Source: Shewanella decolorationis S12
GTDB taxonomy: Bacteria > Pseudomonadota > Gammaproteobacteria > Enterobacterales > Shewanellaceae
DNA length: 64,000 nt
Reading direction: 5' to 3'
Assembly (NCBI RefSeq): GCF_000485795.1
Contig: NZ_AXZL01000043.1
Coordinates: 1-64,000, forward strand
Positions 8,778 through 17,921 of the stretch are shown here, piece after piece; within the stretch, counting starts at the first letter, position 1; the number at the start of each line of letters is the position of its first letter. A program made the translations under genes and the position numbers. Under the pieces are notes generated by a model. It was given only the letters and a program-made list of their open reading frames with translations. It did not search any database and had not been told where the DNA came from.

Positions 8778-9956
8778 ATGAACAAATATGCATTACGTTT
8801 TTACCATAAAACCATTGTGCTTAATCTGTTATTGGTAAGCCAAGTGTTGGTTGCATCAAAAGTAATAGCACAGCAGCCTGATCAACAGGCCATTGCTCAA
8901 GTTCAACCTGAGGTTTATGCCAGCCTCGATGGTGCCGTAGGTGGCATTAGTTTTACCTCAACCGATAGGCTTATCTTTAGTTACCATCCTTTCTATCAAC
9001 CTAATATCAAGGTGGGGGAATTGCTGGCTAACGGTAAGGTCACTCCCTTTCCGAACTCAGATTGGCAGCAATGTCATGATCCTCAAGGTAAACCCAAAGA
9101 TCCCGATACCTGCTTGAATTGGGTTTTAGGGCTGCGCACCGACAATCAAGATAAAGTATGGCTGCTTGACTCGGGTCAAGCAGAGCCTCGAATCGAACCT
9201 AAGTTGGTGGCGTGGGATACCCGTAAAAATCAGTTAGATCGGATTATTCATCTGCCTTTTCCCGTATCGATCCCTGAGTCACAGCACAATGACTTTGTGA
9301 TTTCATCTCGCCATCAAGCCATCATCATCGCGGACGAAGGCATTGCGACGGGTCCTATTGGTGATAAAGCTGCGTTAGTCGTAGTCGATCTCACCACGGG
9401 TAAGAGTCGCCGGGTATTGCAAGGTGATAACAGTGTGATGCCTGATTTGCAGCGGCCACTTATTATCGATAGTCACAGCACCAAACCTAAACAAATTGAC
9501 GTATATATTGGCGCCGATGGTATCGCTTTAGATAGCGCTCAGCATTGGCTTTACTTTGCACCAATGAACAAGGACAAAGTTTACCGAGTTTCAATGGAGG
9601 ATTTGCTCAATCCAGATTTAAGCACTCAAGCTTTATCTGCCAAGGTGGAAGCCTACGCCGACAAACCCAACAACGGTGGCCTCAGTATTGATGCTGCTAA
9701 TAATCTTTACCTTACCGAAGTGGGTGAGCGTGCTATTGGCATCATCCCTGCGAACTCGCGCCAGTATCAAACCTATGCCTATGACGAGCGTATGGTTTGG
9801 CCCGATGGCGTGAGCTTTGGCAAAGACGGCTACCTGTATTCGGGCGCAGCACAATTACCGCTATCCGCGGCGTTGAATCATGGCAAAGCAGAAAACTACC
9901 CGCCGTATTATATCTTTCGTTTTAAACCCTTAGCTGCTGGTGTGCCTGGCAATTAA
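8778..9956 (+). CDS. Secreted Yellow / major-royal-jelly-protein-like beta-propeller
   Basis: A 392-residue exported protein (hydrophobic stretch to about residue 31, VIAQQ) with the MRJP/Yellow propeller pattern. Visible landmarks are CLNWVLGLRTDNQDKVWLLD, GADGIALDSAQHWLYFAPMN and WPDGVSFGKDGYLYSGAAQL. The fold is close to SMP-30/gluconolactonase propellers. Insect Yellow proteins bind or convert catechol/indole-quinone compounds. Bacterial members are largely uncharacterised. A GAGGG site lies just upstream, overlapping the end of the PEBP gene. It is the second gene of the operon. A lactonase or isomerase acting on an aromatic or quinone substrate is a possibility, not a reading. Confidence 0.82.
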   Translation: MNKYALRFYHKTIVLNLLLVSQVLVASKVIAQQPDQQAIAQVQPEVYASLDGAVGGISFTSTDRLIFSYHPFYQPNIKVGELLANGKVTPFPNSDWQQCHDPQGKPKDPDTCLNWVLGLRTDNQDKVWLLDSGQAEPRIEPKLVAWDTRKNQLDRIIHLPFPVSIPESQHNDFVISSRHQAIIIADEGIATGPIGDKAALVVVDLTTGKSRRVLQGDNSVMPDLQRPLIIDSHSTKPKQIDVYIGADGIALDSAQHWLYFAPMNKDKVYRVSMEDLLNPDLSTQALSAKVEAYADKPNNGGLSIDAANNLYLTEVGERAIGIIPANSRQYQTYAYDERMVWPDGVSFGKDGYLYSGAAQLPLSAALNHGKAENYPPYYIFRFKPLAAGVPGN

Positions 9957-9977
9957 CACTCACAGGGAGAAAGTCAT

Positions 9978-10439
9978 ATGAACATTGTTGGATTAGATCA
10001 TTTTACCATCCGTACCCCGAAGTTGGCCGAAACCGTCGCGTTTTTTCAAGATGTGTTGGGTTTAACACTGGGATGGCGACCTCGGTTTGGCTTTCCTGGA
10101 CATTGGCTCTATGCGGCAGATAAACCCGTGCTGCATTTAGTGGAGGTCGGTAGCCGGGCCTTGGATGCCTATTTAGGAGAAAGTCCAGCCCAGTTTGGTT
10201 CTGGTCGAGTCGATCATTTATCGTTTCGAGGGACAGATCTTGCGCAAATACAGCAGCATTTATGCCAACTAAAATACCCGTTTAGGGAGCGAATTGTTCC
10301 AGAAATTCTTGAGCATCAATTATTTATCGAAGATCCAAACGGTATCACTGTGGAAATGATTTTTCCTTACTCTAGGGATAATGCTGTGGTCGGGATTGCA
10401 ATGGAAAGGCTCGCGATTCTACCTGAGGATGAAGCCTAA
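9978..10439 (+). CDS. VOC-family (glyoxalase/dioxygenase-like) protein
   Basis: A 153-residue vicinal-oxygen-chelate protein with two beta-alpha-beta-beta-beta modules. The candidate metal ligands are His8 in LDHFTIRT, a His in the VLHLVEVG segment, His in RVDHLSF and Glu in ITVEMIFPY. These match the H/E pattern of metal-dependent lyases and dioxygenases of the family. A strong GGGAG site precedes the ATG. There is no signal peptide, so it is cytoplasmic, unlike the two genes before it. The reaction is unknown. Position in the operon suggests ring-cleavage, epimerase or thiol-adduct chemistry on the imported compound. Confidence 0.85.
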   Translation: MNIVGLDHFTIRTPKLAETVAFFQDVLGLTLGWRPRFGFPGHWLYAADKPVLHLVEVGSRALDAYLGESPAQFGSGRVDHLSFRGTDLAQIQQHLCQLKYPFRERIVPEILEHQLFIEDPNGITVEMIFPYSRDNAVVGIAMERLAILPEDEA

Positions 10440-11444
10440 ATGACAGCAATCGACCCAAAGCGTCGACAATTATTACAGGCACTAAGTGTCGGCGGCATGG
10501 CCTCATCTAGTTTATTAAGCCTCGGAGCGATAGCGATGAATTTACCGAATATCAATCAAGAAAATCAATATGAACATGGTCAAAAGCCTCAGATGCAGGC
10601 CTCAGGGCAACTGATCCAGTTAGGTGTTACAGATCTAAGTTTTCATCGAGTAACGGCGGCAGTTGTTGCCCACGTAATGCGGTTAATGGGCAAACAAGTT
10701 GAAATAAGTTATGCGCTGCACGAGGCAAATTTTCATCGGCTCAAGCTTGGGCAGATAGATTTGTTGAGCTCAGCTTGGCTACCTCACAGTCATGGCGTTT
10801 ATCAGCAGGATGTTGAGACCCAAGTCGCAACGCGAGAATTGGGATTACATTACGAGCCGTACGCACTCTGGGGAGTACCAGATTATGTACCAGAGGATGC
10901 GGTTTCTCGCATCGAAGATCTGCTAAAATCTGAGGTAAAACAACGGATGCGGCCGATGATTCAAGGTATTGGTGAGGGGGCGGGTATTACCCGTTTCTCT
11001 AAAAATATCATGCGTGAATACCAATTAACCGCAGCGGGTTATCAGTTTAGAACGGGTACTCAAGCTGATTGCGTCGCGGCATTTGAGTCAGCTGTGTCGG
11101 TAAAAGAGTGGGTCGTTGTGCCACTCTGGCATCCACAATTTTTACATCACCAATATGCAATTCGTGAGCTTAAGGATGTTAAGGGATTGCTTGGGGGCAA
11201 AGACAGAGCCGTATTGCTCGCAAGGGAGGATAAGTTAATCGAGCACTTTACTCCTGAACAAATTACCGTGTTAGATAACATAACACTGTCTAATCAAATT
11301 GTTGCCGAATTAGATTATGGTGTGAACCGCTTAGGATTAAGCGAAGATCAAGTTGCATCACAGTTTTTAACGAACAATCCCGCAGTATTGACGGCTTGGC
11401 TTACGCCACTGTTAACGCAGATGATAAAGAAGGCCACACTATGA
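10440..11444 (+). CDS. Orphan glycine-betaine-type (OpuAC-like) solute-binding protein
   Basis: The product is 334 residues. It resembles the substrate-binding component of glycine betaine/choline ABC transporters: IQLGVTDLSFHRVTAAVVAHVM, the DLLSSAWLPHSHGVY segment and the VVPLWHPQFLHHQY segment are typical. The N-terminus KRRQLLQALS followed by a hydrophobic stretch looks like a Tat-type signal. The ATG follows the stop of the VOC gene without a gap, so the two are translationally coupled. No permease or ATPase gene is present in the window, so it either serves a transporter elsewhere or is a stand-alone binding/sensing protein. Confidence 0.82.
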   Translation: MTAIDPKRRQLLQALSVGGMASSSLLSLGAIAMNLPNINQENQYEHGQKPQMQASGQLIQLGVTDLSFHRVTAAVVAHVMRLMGKQVEISYALHEANFHRLKLGQIDLLSSAWLPHSHGVYQQDVETQVATRELGLHYEPYALWGVPDYVPEDAVSRIEDLLKSEVKQRMRPMIQGIGEGAGITRFSKNIMREYQLTAAGYQFRTGTQADCVAAFESAVSVKEWVVVPLWHPQFLHHQYAIRELKDVKGLLGGKDRAVLLAREDKLIEHFTPEQITVLDNITLSNQIVAELDYGVNRLGLSEDQVASQFLTNNPAVLTAWLTPLLTQMIKKATL

Positions 11445-11923
11445 GCAAGCCTAATCATTGTACACCAGAGACTAGGCTTGCAGAGGCTGGGATTGCTTTG
11501 CCCGAAGTCGCCAATGCCCTGGGGCATTATGAACCCTATGTGATTGTTGGCTCGCAACTGATGACCTCTGGGCAGTTTCCTTACTTAAATGGTGAGCTGA
11601 TGTATAAAGGGCAGCTTGGGCGCGACCATACCTTGCTTGAAGGTTATGCGGCCTGCCGGCTTGCGGCGCTCAATGCTATTGCTCAGCTTAAACAGGCGTG
11701 CGGTGAGTTGTCGCGGATCAAGCAAATTTATCGTTTGGAGGGGGTATTAAGTGTCCACGAATCCTGTGGTGAGCATCCACAAGCATTAGATGGTGCTTCT
11801 GATTTGCTACTGCAAGTGTTTGGCGAGGCTGGGCGACATAGCCGGATGATTTGGACTAATCCTGTGATGCCCTTAAACAGCTTATGTTTAGTCTATTTAT
11901 TTGCTGAGTTGTATGCCGACTAA
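11441..11923 (+). CDS. RidA/YjgF-family protein
   Basis: A 160-residue RidA-like protein of the larger YjgF/YER057c/UK114 subgroup, with [20 protein letters not shown] and the C-terminal [19 protein letters not shown] pattern (here [14 protein letters not shown]). Classic RidA hydrolyses reactive enamine/imine intermediates. Subfamily members vary. The start at 11441 overlaps the previous stop as ATGA, with GAAGG upstream, which is better than the in-frame ATG at 11396 inside the preceding gene. It closes the five-gene operon. An imine-deaminating role on the same substrate as the VOC and binding protein is plausible but inferred. Confidence 0.88.
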   Translation: MSKPNHCTPETRLAEAGIALPEVANALGHYEPYVIVGSQLMTSGQFPYLNGELMYKGQLGRDHTLLEGYAACRLAALNAIAQLKQACGELSRIKQIYRLEGVLSVHESCGEHPQALDGASDLLLQVFGEAGRHSRMIWTNPVMPLNSLCLVYLFAELYAD

Positions 11924-12049
11924 CGCTTTACGCTGGGCGGCGCTTTCAGTCGCCTTTGACTCATTTTTGTTCGCAGTTGTTATGTTTCTTGAATTTTTGC
12001 TGGTCGATTGTTAGGGTGCGTCATTATTACAAGCAGTTAGTGTTGAAAC

Positions 12050-12610
12050 TTGATAACAGAAAAGCAAAAAATGTTGGCGGGCCAACCCTATATCGCCTCA
12101 GATGAAACCTTATTAGCTGAAAGAATGCAGGCTAAATTGATGTGTCATCGATTCAATCATGCCGATCCTACTGAGCTTGAGGCACGGATGGCCTATTTAC
12201 GGGAATTGTTGCTCATCCCAAATTGCGGCCATATCGAACCTAACTTCTTTTGTGATTACGGTTATAACATTCAAATCGGTAAGCAGTTTTACGCTAACCA
12301 TAACTTAACCATACTCGATGTTTGCCAAGTGACCATTGGCGACCATGTGATGTTTGGTCCCAATGTGTTGCTCTCTACCGCAACACATCCTATTGAACCC
12401 CGTGCACGCCTCACAACTGAATACGGTAAGCCTATTCAGATTGGCCACCATGTGTGGTTAGGCGGTAATGTCTGCGTGTTGCCCGGCGTGACCATTGGTG
12501 ATAATTGTGTGATTGGCGCGGGGAGTGTGGTGAATAAAGATATTCCCGCTAACAGTGTCGCCGTAGGTAATCCTTGTAAAGTGATTAAACAGATCCACGA
12601 TACGGTTTAA
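12050..12610 (+). CDS. Maltose/galactoside-type O-acetyltransferase (TTG start)
   Basis: A hexapeptide-repeat acetyltransferase of 186 residues that should transfer acetyl from acetyl-CoA to a sugar hydroxyl in the cytoplasm. Family marks are the N-terminal TEKQKMLAGQPY, FFCDYGYNIQIG, the catalytic His in STATHPI, and left-handed helix repeats such as IGHHVWLGGNVCVLPGVTIGDN. The initiation codon is TTG. The residues it adds (MITEKQKM) line up with the N-terminus of E. coli Maa (MSTEKEKM), which is why this start is preferred over the ATG at 12071. The ribosome site is poor. It is monocistronic. Confidence 0.88.
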   Translation: MITEKQKMLAGQPYIASDETLLAERMQAKLMCHRFNHADPTELEARMAYLRELLLIPNCGHIEPNFFCDYGYNIQIGKQFYANHNLTILDVCQVTIGDHVMFGPNVLLSTATHPIEPRARLTTEYGKPIQIGHHVWLGGNVCVLPGVTIGDNCVIGAGSVVNKDIPANSVAVGNPCKVIKQIHDTV

Positions 12611-12786
12611 GTGCGCCTTCAGCGGTAAATCGGGGTGGCGAATAGGCGTGTTAAAGCAAAAAGCCTTTTATCTATTACACTTAGCCTAGACTGTTGCGCC
12701 TAATACATTTTATGGTGTCGCGCATTTGCGTTTAGTTAGCTTTATTCAGATTAATAGCCTTATCACTTTGCAGGATTGATAACGGA

Positions 12787-14190
12787 TTGAAGACACTTTT
12801 TACGCCATCTTTTCCACTTCGACAGAGCAATACTTCGCTGCTATTGGCGACGGTGATCTATTGGATGACGGGCGCTTGGGGGCAAACTTTATTTAGTTTA
12901 CAGCCCGCGAATATCACCTTGATTTGGCTACCATCGGGCGTGGCATTAGTCATGCTGTTAATCTGGGGGCGTAAGGCGTTGGCGCTTATCTTCCTGGCAA
13001 GCCTTATGCTGAATTATCAAGGAATGACGCAGGATACTTCGCTGATTCTCTCGATAGCCCATACGGCTATAGCGGCGTTGATTGATATGCTTTCTCCCGC
13101 TATGTCTATGTATTTGCTACGACGTTTCTTACCCCTTGGGACTCGCAGTGCAAACGATTTGATGAAGTTTGTGGTTGTAGCGTGCATAGTGCCTATTTTA
13201 GGCTCGAGCGCCCTGTTATCGGGAAATTTAGTATTAGGCGGTTATATTCCCTCGAGTGCATTTTGGCGGATGGGACAAATGTTCTTATTTGCCGATATTC
13301 TAGGCATAGTGTTGGTGTATCAGCTTTATGCAGGTTGGGTAGAACCGAATGCACTGAATATTACTAAAAAGCGTCATCTCCTTTTGCCTTTGATTGGTCT
13401 GCCACTATTTTGTTTGATTGGCGTAAATTTTGACTTAGGTTGGTTGTTTTACATTATCCCACCGTTATTAATCGTCCTGTCCTTTGAGGTGACGCGCTTT
13501 TACCTTGCACTCTTTAGTAGCGCCTCCATGCTGTTTATGATTATAGCGACGGCGCAGGGGTATGGTCCTTTTATTAATCCCACACCATTTCAAACCAATA
13601 CCGAAATGATGGCCTTTGTATTGTCATCTGCATTGACCATTTTTGGGGTGTCACTACAAAGAGCGCAGTTGCGCCGCACCGAGCAGGACAAACAAACGGC
13701 AGAGCAAGAAGCCCTGTATGATCCACTCTCTGGTTTATTAAATCGTCGTGGTTTTATGCCACAACTAGTGGATCTGGATACATCAACCACGCCTTACTCT
13801 GTCGCTATGTTGGATCTCGATAACTTTAAGATGATTAACGACACCTATGGTCACAGTGTGGGCGATAGGGTCATCCAGCTGTTGGCGCAGCTGATACACA
13901 ATCACAGCCGTAGCCAAGATATAGCCGCGCGCCTAGGCGGCGAAGAGTTCGCCCTTGTGATTAGGGATATTGATGCTGCGCAGGTGCAGCCTGTGCTTGA
14001 GCGGATTAGAAGATCCTTTGCAGAGATGTCGATAGCGGCCGAGGAGCACACGATTTACTGCACTGTGAGCATTGGCTGGGTGGAGTATCAGCAAGGCATC
14101 GCTGGCGAGTCGTTGTTGCATTTGGCGGATAAGGCCTTGTATCAAGCGAAAGCAAAGGGCAAGAACACGATTGTAAAGTATCAAGCTTAA
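12787..14190 (+). CDS. MASE1-domain diguanylate cyclase
   Basis: A membrane sensor that should make cyclic di-GMP. Residues 1 to about 290 hold roughly eight hydrophobic helices of MASE1 type, with the family start SLQPANITLIWLPSGVALVM. Residues 300-467 are a GGDEF domain: DPLSGLLNRRGF, LDLDNFKMINDTYGHSVGD and the active-site GGEEF at 384-388. The inhibitory I-site RSQD (375-378) is present at the right spacing, so product feedback is expected and the enzyme looks active. The frame opens with TTG at 12787, preceded by a weak purine run. Transcription probably ends at the bidirectional terminator shared with hppD. Confidence 0.9.
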   Translation: MKTLFTPSFPLRQSNTSLLLATVIYWMTGAWGQTLFSLQPANITLIWLPSGVALVMLLIWGRKALALIFLASLMLNYQGMTQDTSLILSIAHTAIAALIDMLSPAMSMYLLRRFLPLGTRSANDLMKFVVVACIVPILGSSALLSGNLVLGGYIPSSAFWRMGQMFLFADILGIVLVYQLYAGWVEPNALNITKKRHLLLPLIGLPLFCLIGVNFDLGWLFYIIPPLLIVLSFEVTRFYLALFSSASMLFMIIATAQGYGPFINPTPFQTNTEMMAFVLSSALTIFGVSLQRAQLRRTEQDKQTAEQEALYDPLSGLLNRRGFMPQLVDLDTSTTPYSVAMLDLDNFKMINDTYGHSVGDRVIQLLAQLIHNHSRSQDIAARLGGEEFALVIRDIDAAQVQPVLERIRRSFAEMSIAAEEHTIYCTVSIGWVEYQQGIAGESLLHLADKALYQAKAKGKNTIVKYQA

Positions 14191-14262
14191 GGACAATACC
14201 AAGAGTTTTTGTTCGAAAGGACATACGCGAAGAGTGACAAACAAAAAGCGATAATAGGACAT

Positions 14263-14293
14263 AAAAAACGGTACGCAATGCGTACCGTTTTTT
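14263..14293. terminator. Bidirectional terminator between the cyclase and hppD
   Basis: A perfect 14-bp stem (AAAAAACGGTACGC, loop AAT) gives a T6 run on either strand, so it can end the convergent transcripts from both sides. Confidence 0.88.
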
Positions 14294-14315
14294 CTTATGA
14301 GATTAAAGGCGGAAA

Positions 14316-15356
14316 TTACAGCACGCCACGGCGCATTTGATCCCGCTCAATCGATTGGAACAGGGCAGTAAAGTTACCTTCACCAAAGCCTAAGTTGTTC
14401 TTGCGTTGAATGATTTCAATAAAGATCGGGCCAAACAGATTTTTAGTGAAGATTTGTAATAAATAGCCTGATTCGTCACCATCTACCAAAATTTGGTGAT
14501 GCTTGATGCGATCACGGTTTTCGGTCACTTGCGGGACTTTATCGAAAATGGTGTCGTAATATTCGGGAATAATATCCAAGCATTGGATCGAGCTGCCTTC
14601 CATCGCATCCAAGGATTTTACGATATCACGGCTTCTAAAGGCTAAGTGTTGTACGCCTGGACCATTGTATTCCTTCAGGTATTCATCGATTTGGTTCTTA
14701 TCGTTGCCTTTACCTTCGTTAATCGGAATGCAGAAGCTGCCATCGGGTGAGCGCAGGGCATAAGACACCAGTGCAGTTTGTACGCCGCTGATGTCGAAGT
14801 AACGTACTTCAGTAAAACCAAAGATGTTTTTGTAGAAGTTGGCCCAATGCTCCATGGTGCCTTTGTAGACGTTATTGGTTAAGTGGTCGACTTCAATAAA
14901 GCCTTTCTCTTGGGTGATAACTTGTTCACTTAAGTCTTCAAAGTCAGTGGCATAGATATTGTTGTCGGCACCAAAGGTGTCGATAAAATAAATTAAGCTG
15001 TCGCCAATACCATAAATCGCCGGATAGGGCAGATCCTTGGCCGAATCGGCTACGGCTTTGGCGCCGCGTTCTACTGCCACACGGTGAGCAAAGCTGGCAT
15101 CTTCTACACGCCAGCCCATAGAGCAAATTGCAGGACCGTGGGATTTGGCAAATTCTGCCGAAAACCCTTCGCGCTCGTTGTTGAGCAGGAAGTTAATATC
15201 ATTTTGTTTGTAGTACAAAATGTCTTTATTCTTGGCTTTTTTCAGCAGTGAAAAACCAAAGTCGATAAACACTTTGTGCATAAAATCGCTGTCGGGGCTG
15301 GCGAATTCGGTGAATTCGATACCGAGTAAGCCCAGTGGATTGAGTTCGCTTGCCAT
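14316..15356 (-). CDS. hppD: 4-hydroxyphenylpyruvate dioxygenase
   Basis: An Fe(II) enzyme that turns 4-hydroxyphenylpyruvate into homogentisate in tyrosine and phenylalanine breakdown. The 346 residues show the bacterial HPPD pattern: an N-terminal vestigial VOC half starting GLLGIEFTEFASP, then the metal-binding half with VDHLTNNVYKGTMEHWANFY, GPGVQHLAFRSRDI and IFTKNLFGPIFIEIIQRKN. These supply the two His and one Glu ligands. The C-terminal GFGEGNFTALFQSIE closes the active site. A good AGAGGA site precedes the ATG. It lies 113 bases downstream of hmgA on the same strand and probably shares its transcript. The later enzymes (maleylacetoacetate isomerase, fumarylacetoacetase) are not in the window. 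Confidence 0.95.
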   Translation of the reverse strand: MASELNPLGLLGIEFTEFASPDSDFMHKVFIDFGFSLLKKAKNKDILYYKQNDINFLLNNEREGFSAEFAKSHGPAICSMGWRVEDASFAHRVAVERGAKAVADSAKDLPYPAIYGIGDSLIYFIDTFGADNNIYATDFEDLSEQVITQEKGFIEVDHLTNNVYKGTMEHWANFYKNIFGFTEVRYFDISGVQTALVSYALRSPDGSFCIPINEGKGNDKNQIDEYLKEYNGPGVQHLAFRSRDIVKSLDAMEGSSIQCLDIIPEYYDTIFDKVPQVTENRDRIKHHQILVDGDESGYLLQIFTKNLFGPIFIEIIQRKNNLGFGEGNFTALFQSIERDQMRRGVL

Positions 15357-15469
15357 GATCTGTTCCTCTTGATTAATTCAACACGCAGTCACTCTTGTTG
15401 CTTTGTACACTGTGGTGACTTACGGCTAGTCGGTTTAGTTAAGCCATTTACTCATGCTGCAGTGCAGCG

Positions 15470-16630
15470 TTAGTTTTCTAGCCAAGAGCGGTTGTAGTCT
15501 TTACTCATGCAATTTTGCACATGTTCGGTTAATTTCAGTGGGGCGAAGGTGTCCACCATCACTGCATATTCATAGGTTTCTTTTTTGCCAATCGAGGCTT
15601 CGGTGCGGCCAGGTTGTGGGCCGTGTGCCACCCCTTTTTGGTGTAGGGTAATGTAGCCAGCTTCAATCCCGGTGCGGCTCATAAAGTCGCCATCAACGTA
15701 GTACAGCACTTCGTCACTATCGATATTGTTGTGATAGTAAGGTGCTGGGATGGCGCGCTCGTGGAAGTCGTAAGGACGCGGTACAAAGTTACACACCACA
15801 AAGTTGTGGGCGGTAAACACTAAGTGGTCTGAAGGAGGTAAGTGAATTTTGCCGACTTTAGGCGCGTATTCGGTAATGTTAAATGCCCAGGGGTAAACAC
15901 AGCCGTCCCAACCCACAAGGTCAAAGGGATGCCACTCTAAGGTGGTCAGTTGGTACTTATCACCAAATTTACATACCAGCGGGAAGGCGCCGCGTTCAAT
16001 TACGGCATCTTGCAATACGGGCGTGCGTAGATCGCGTTCACAATAGGGTGCTGATTCGAGTAATTGACCATATTCATTACGGAAATGCTTTGGCACTTCC
16101 ACCATTGAAAAGGCTTCAATCACAAATAAGCGCACATTGCTGTAATCGTTAAATTTGAGCTGATGTGTGGTGCCTCGTGGGATAACTAAGTAGTCCCATT
16201 TTTTAATCTCTAGGGTGCCATATTCACTGTAAAGCGTGCCTTCACCTTCGTGCACAAATACCACTTCATCGGCGTAGGCATTACGGTAAAACTCCTGCGT
16301 GTCTTGGGTGACTTTTGCGGTGTAAAGGGCCACATCATTGTTATAGAAGATTTTGTTGCGGGCGCTAAAGAAGTTGCCTTCACGATCGGCCGTGCGAGAG
16401 TCCAATTTATAGTTTTGAACTAAAGAATCTTCCCATTGGGCACCGTGACCGAGGTGGTAAGGAGCGACTTCTAGCGCCTTCGTCGGCATATTGTGATGAT
16501 ATTTATTGGAATAAATATTGGAAAAACCATGGGTTGAAAACAGCTCTTCACGATATAGCTCGCCGTTTTCCTTCTCAAATGCGATATGGCGCTTATGGGG
16601 TACTTGGCCTTGTTTCACATAAAATGGCAT
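15470..16630 (-). CDS. hmgA: Homogentisate 1,2-dioxygenase
   Basis: Cleaves the ring of homogentisate to maleylacetoacetate, the step after HppD. The start at 16630 (MPFYVKQGQVPHKRHIAF, 386 residues) has AGGATCC just upstream. A longer in-frame start at 16693 adds 21 residues with no family character. The cupin core and metal-ligand region are visible: EVVFVHEGEGTLYSEYG, GWDGCVYPWAFNI, ERAIPAPYYHNNIDSDEVLYY with the conserved His and Glu, and HQKGVAHGPQPGRTE near the C-terminus. It is divergent from a LysR gene, with a 218-base shared control region. Loss of this gene in Shewanella gives brown melanin-type pigment from homogentisate. Confidence 0.94.
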   Translation of the reverse strand: MPFYVKQGQVPHKRHIAFEKENGELYREELFSTHGFSNIYSNKYHHNMPTKALEVAPYHLGHGAQWEDSLVQNYKLDSRTADREGNFFSARNKIFYNNDVALYTAKVTQDTQEFYRNAYADEVVFVHEGEGTLYSEYGTLEIKKWDYLVIPRGTTHQLKFNDYSNVRLFVIEAFSMVEVPKHFRNEYGQLLESAPYCERDLRTPVLQDAVIERGAFPLVCKFGDKYQLTTLEWHPFDLVGWDGCVYPWAFNITEYAPKVGKIHLPPSDHLVFTAHNFVVCNFVPRPYDFHERAIPAPYYHNNIDSDEVLYYVDGDFMSRTGIEAGYITLHQKGVAHGPQPGRTEASIGKKETYEYAVMVDTFAPLKLTEHVQNCMSKDYNRSWLEN

Positions 16631-16769
16631 GGTGGATCCTTGAGTTTTATGCGCTGTGAGTGGGGCTCTACAGCGCTTATTGTTATGTTGCAAGTTGCAT
16701 TACTGTGATCTTCTTATCAATTTAGTTGCTTAGATGAACAAAAAAAAGAATAATAAATCTGTCATCTCA

Positions 16770-16784
16770 ATCTAAAAAATAGAT
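16770..16784. promoter_or_regulatory. Candidate LysR operator between hmgA and the LysR gene
   Basis: ATCTA-AAAAA-TAGAT is a perfect interrupted palindrome with the T-N11-A spacing typical of LysR-type sites. It lies in the divergent control region. The pairing with the adjacent regulator is inferred. Confidence 0.4.
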
Positions 16785-16848
16785 GGTATTAACTACTTTA
16801 CGCTTCGTAGCGTTTGCGTGACATTTATATTCGCGCCAAGGAGTCCCT

Positions 16849-17763
16849 ATGCGCATCGATATTGATGCTTTTAATGTCCTGCAAGTGTTAGTGGAAGAGG
16901 GCAGTTTTGCTAAGGCTGCCGAGCGTTTACACAAGGCGCAATCGGCGGTCAGCTATCAGGTCAAAAAGCTAGAGGAACATTTAGGTGTGCAACTTTTTAG
17001 CCGTGACCAATACCGCGCCGAGCTGACGAGTGAAGGGCGGGTGATCTTGGCCGAGGGGCAAAGACTGTTACAACACCTTGCCAATATTGAACATCTTGCC
17101 AGTCGTTTTAGTGAAGGTTGGGAACCAAAACTGGAGTTAGTGATCGATGGCGCCTTGCCGATGGAGCCGATTATGACTGCGCTTAAACGAATGGCTGAGC
17201 ATCAAATCCCGACGAAAATTCAGCTCAACATGGAGTTTCTCGGCGGTGTGCAGCACAGATTTGAACGTGATAATGCGGATCTGATGTTGGTTAAAGACTA
17301 CCGCACCGGCCCCTATTATCACCCACAGCCGCTGCCAGCGATTACTAGCGTGCTGGTGACGAGTGCTTCACATCCGCTGGCACTATTAAAAAAAATCAGT
17401 CTGCCTGAGTTACAGCAGCATGTTGAGCTGACCATCGAAGATTCCTCCCCCAATAAAACCTATCGAGATGAGCTGCAATTCGGTGGCGATAAAGTGTTTT
17501 ATCTTTCTGGTTTTATTATGAAAAAAAACGCGTTATTAAAAGGACTCGGCTTTGGCTGGTTGCCAGATTTTTTAGTGCAGGAGGAGTTATTGAGAGGTGA
17601 GCTTGTGGAGGTCGATTTTGTCGGTGGCAGTCGTTATACCTTTATCCCCCAATTAGTGTCGACCCTTGAGCGGCCCCTGGGCCGTGCGGGTAAGCTGTTT
17701 ACTGAATTGATCCTAGAGGAATTTGCTAAGGTAGAGCAGTTTAATGGGGTGGGTTTAGGTTAA
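16849..17763 (+). CDS. LysR-type transcriptional regulator, divergent from hmgA
   Basis: A 304-residue LysR regulator. The N-terminal winged helix-turn-helix reads FNVLQVLVEEGSFAKAAERL then AQSAVSYQVKKLEEHLGVQLF, and the rest is a periplasmic-binding-type effector domain. A strong AAGGAG precedes the ATG. It is transcribed away from hmgA across a 218-base interval that holds a palindromic T-N11-A site, which suggests it controls hmgA-hppD, its own gene or both. The effector is unknown. A tyrosine catabolite such as homogentisate would fit, but nothing in the sequence proves it. Confidence 0.88.
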   Translation: MRIDIDAFNVLQVLVEEGSFAKAAERLHKAQSAVSYQVKKLEEHLGVQLFSRDQYRAELTSEGRVILAEGQRLLQHLANIEHLASRFSEGWEPKLELVIDGALPMEPIMTALKRMAEHQIPTKIQLNMEFLGGVQHRFERDNADLMLVKDYRTGPYYHPQPLPAITSVLVTSASHPLALLKKISLPELQQHVELTIEDSSPNKTYRDELQFGGDKVFYLSGFIMKKNALLKGLGFGWLPDFLVQEELLRGELVEVDFVGGSRYTFIPQLVSTLERPLGRAGKLFTELILEEFAKVEQFNGVGLG

Positions 17764-17921
17764 TCCGCTGCTACTTGTCATGTTTGGAACAACTTTCTGC
17801 TGCAAAATTGAGATAAAAATAATCGCATTTTGACATTTTATGTCATAGAGTAAGTCCTAAATCGAACTATGTTTTACGACTTATCAAATCAATAAGGACT
17901 GACAGAGTAAAGGGGAATTGT

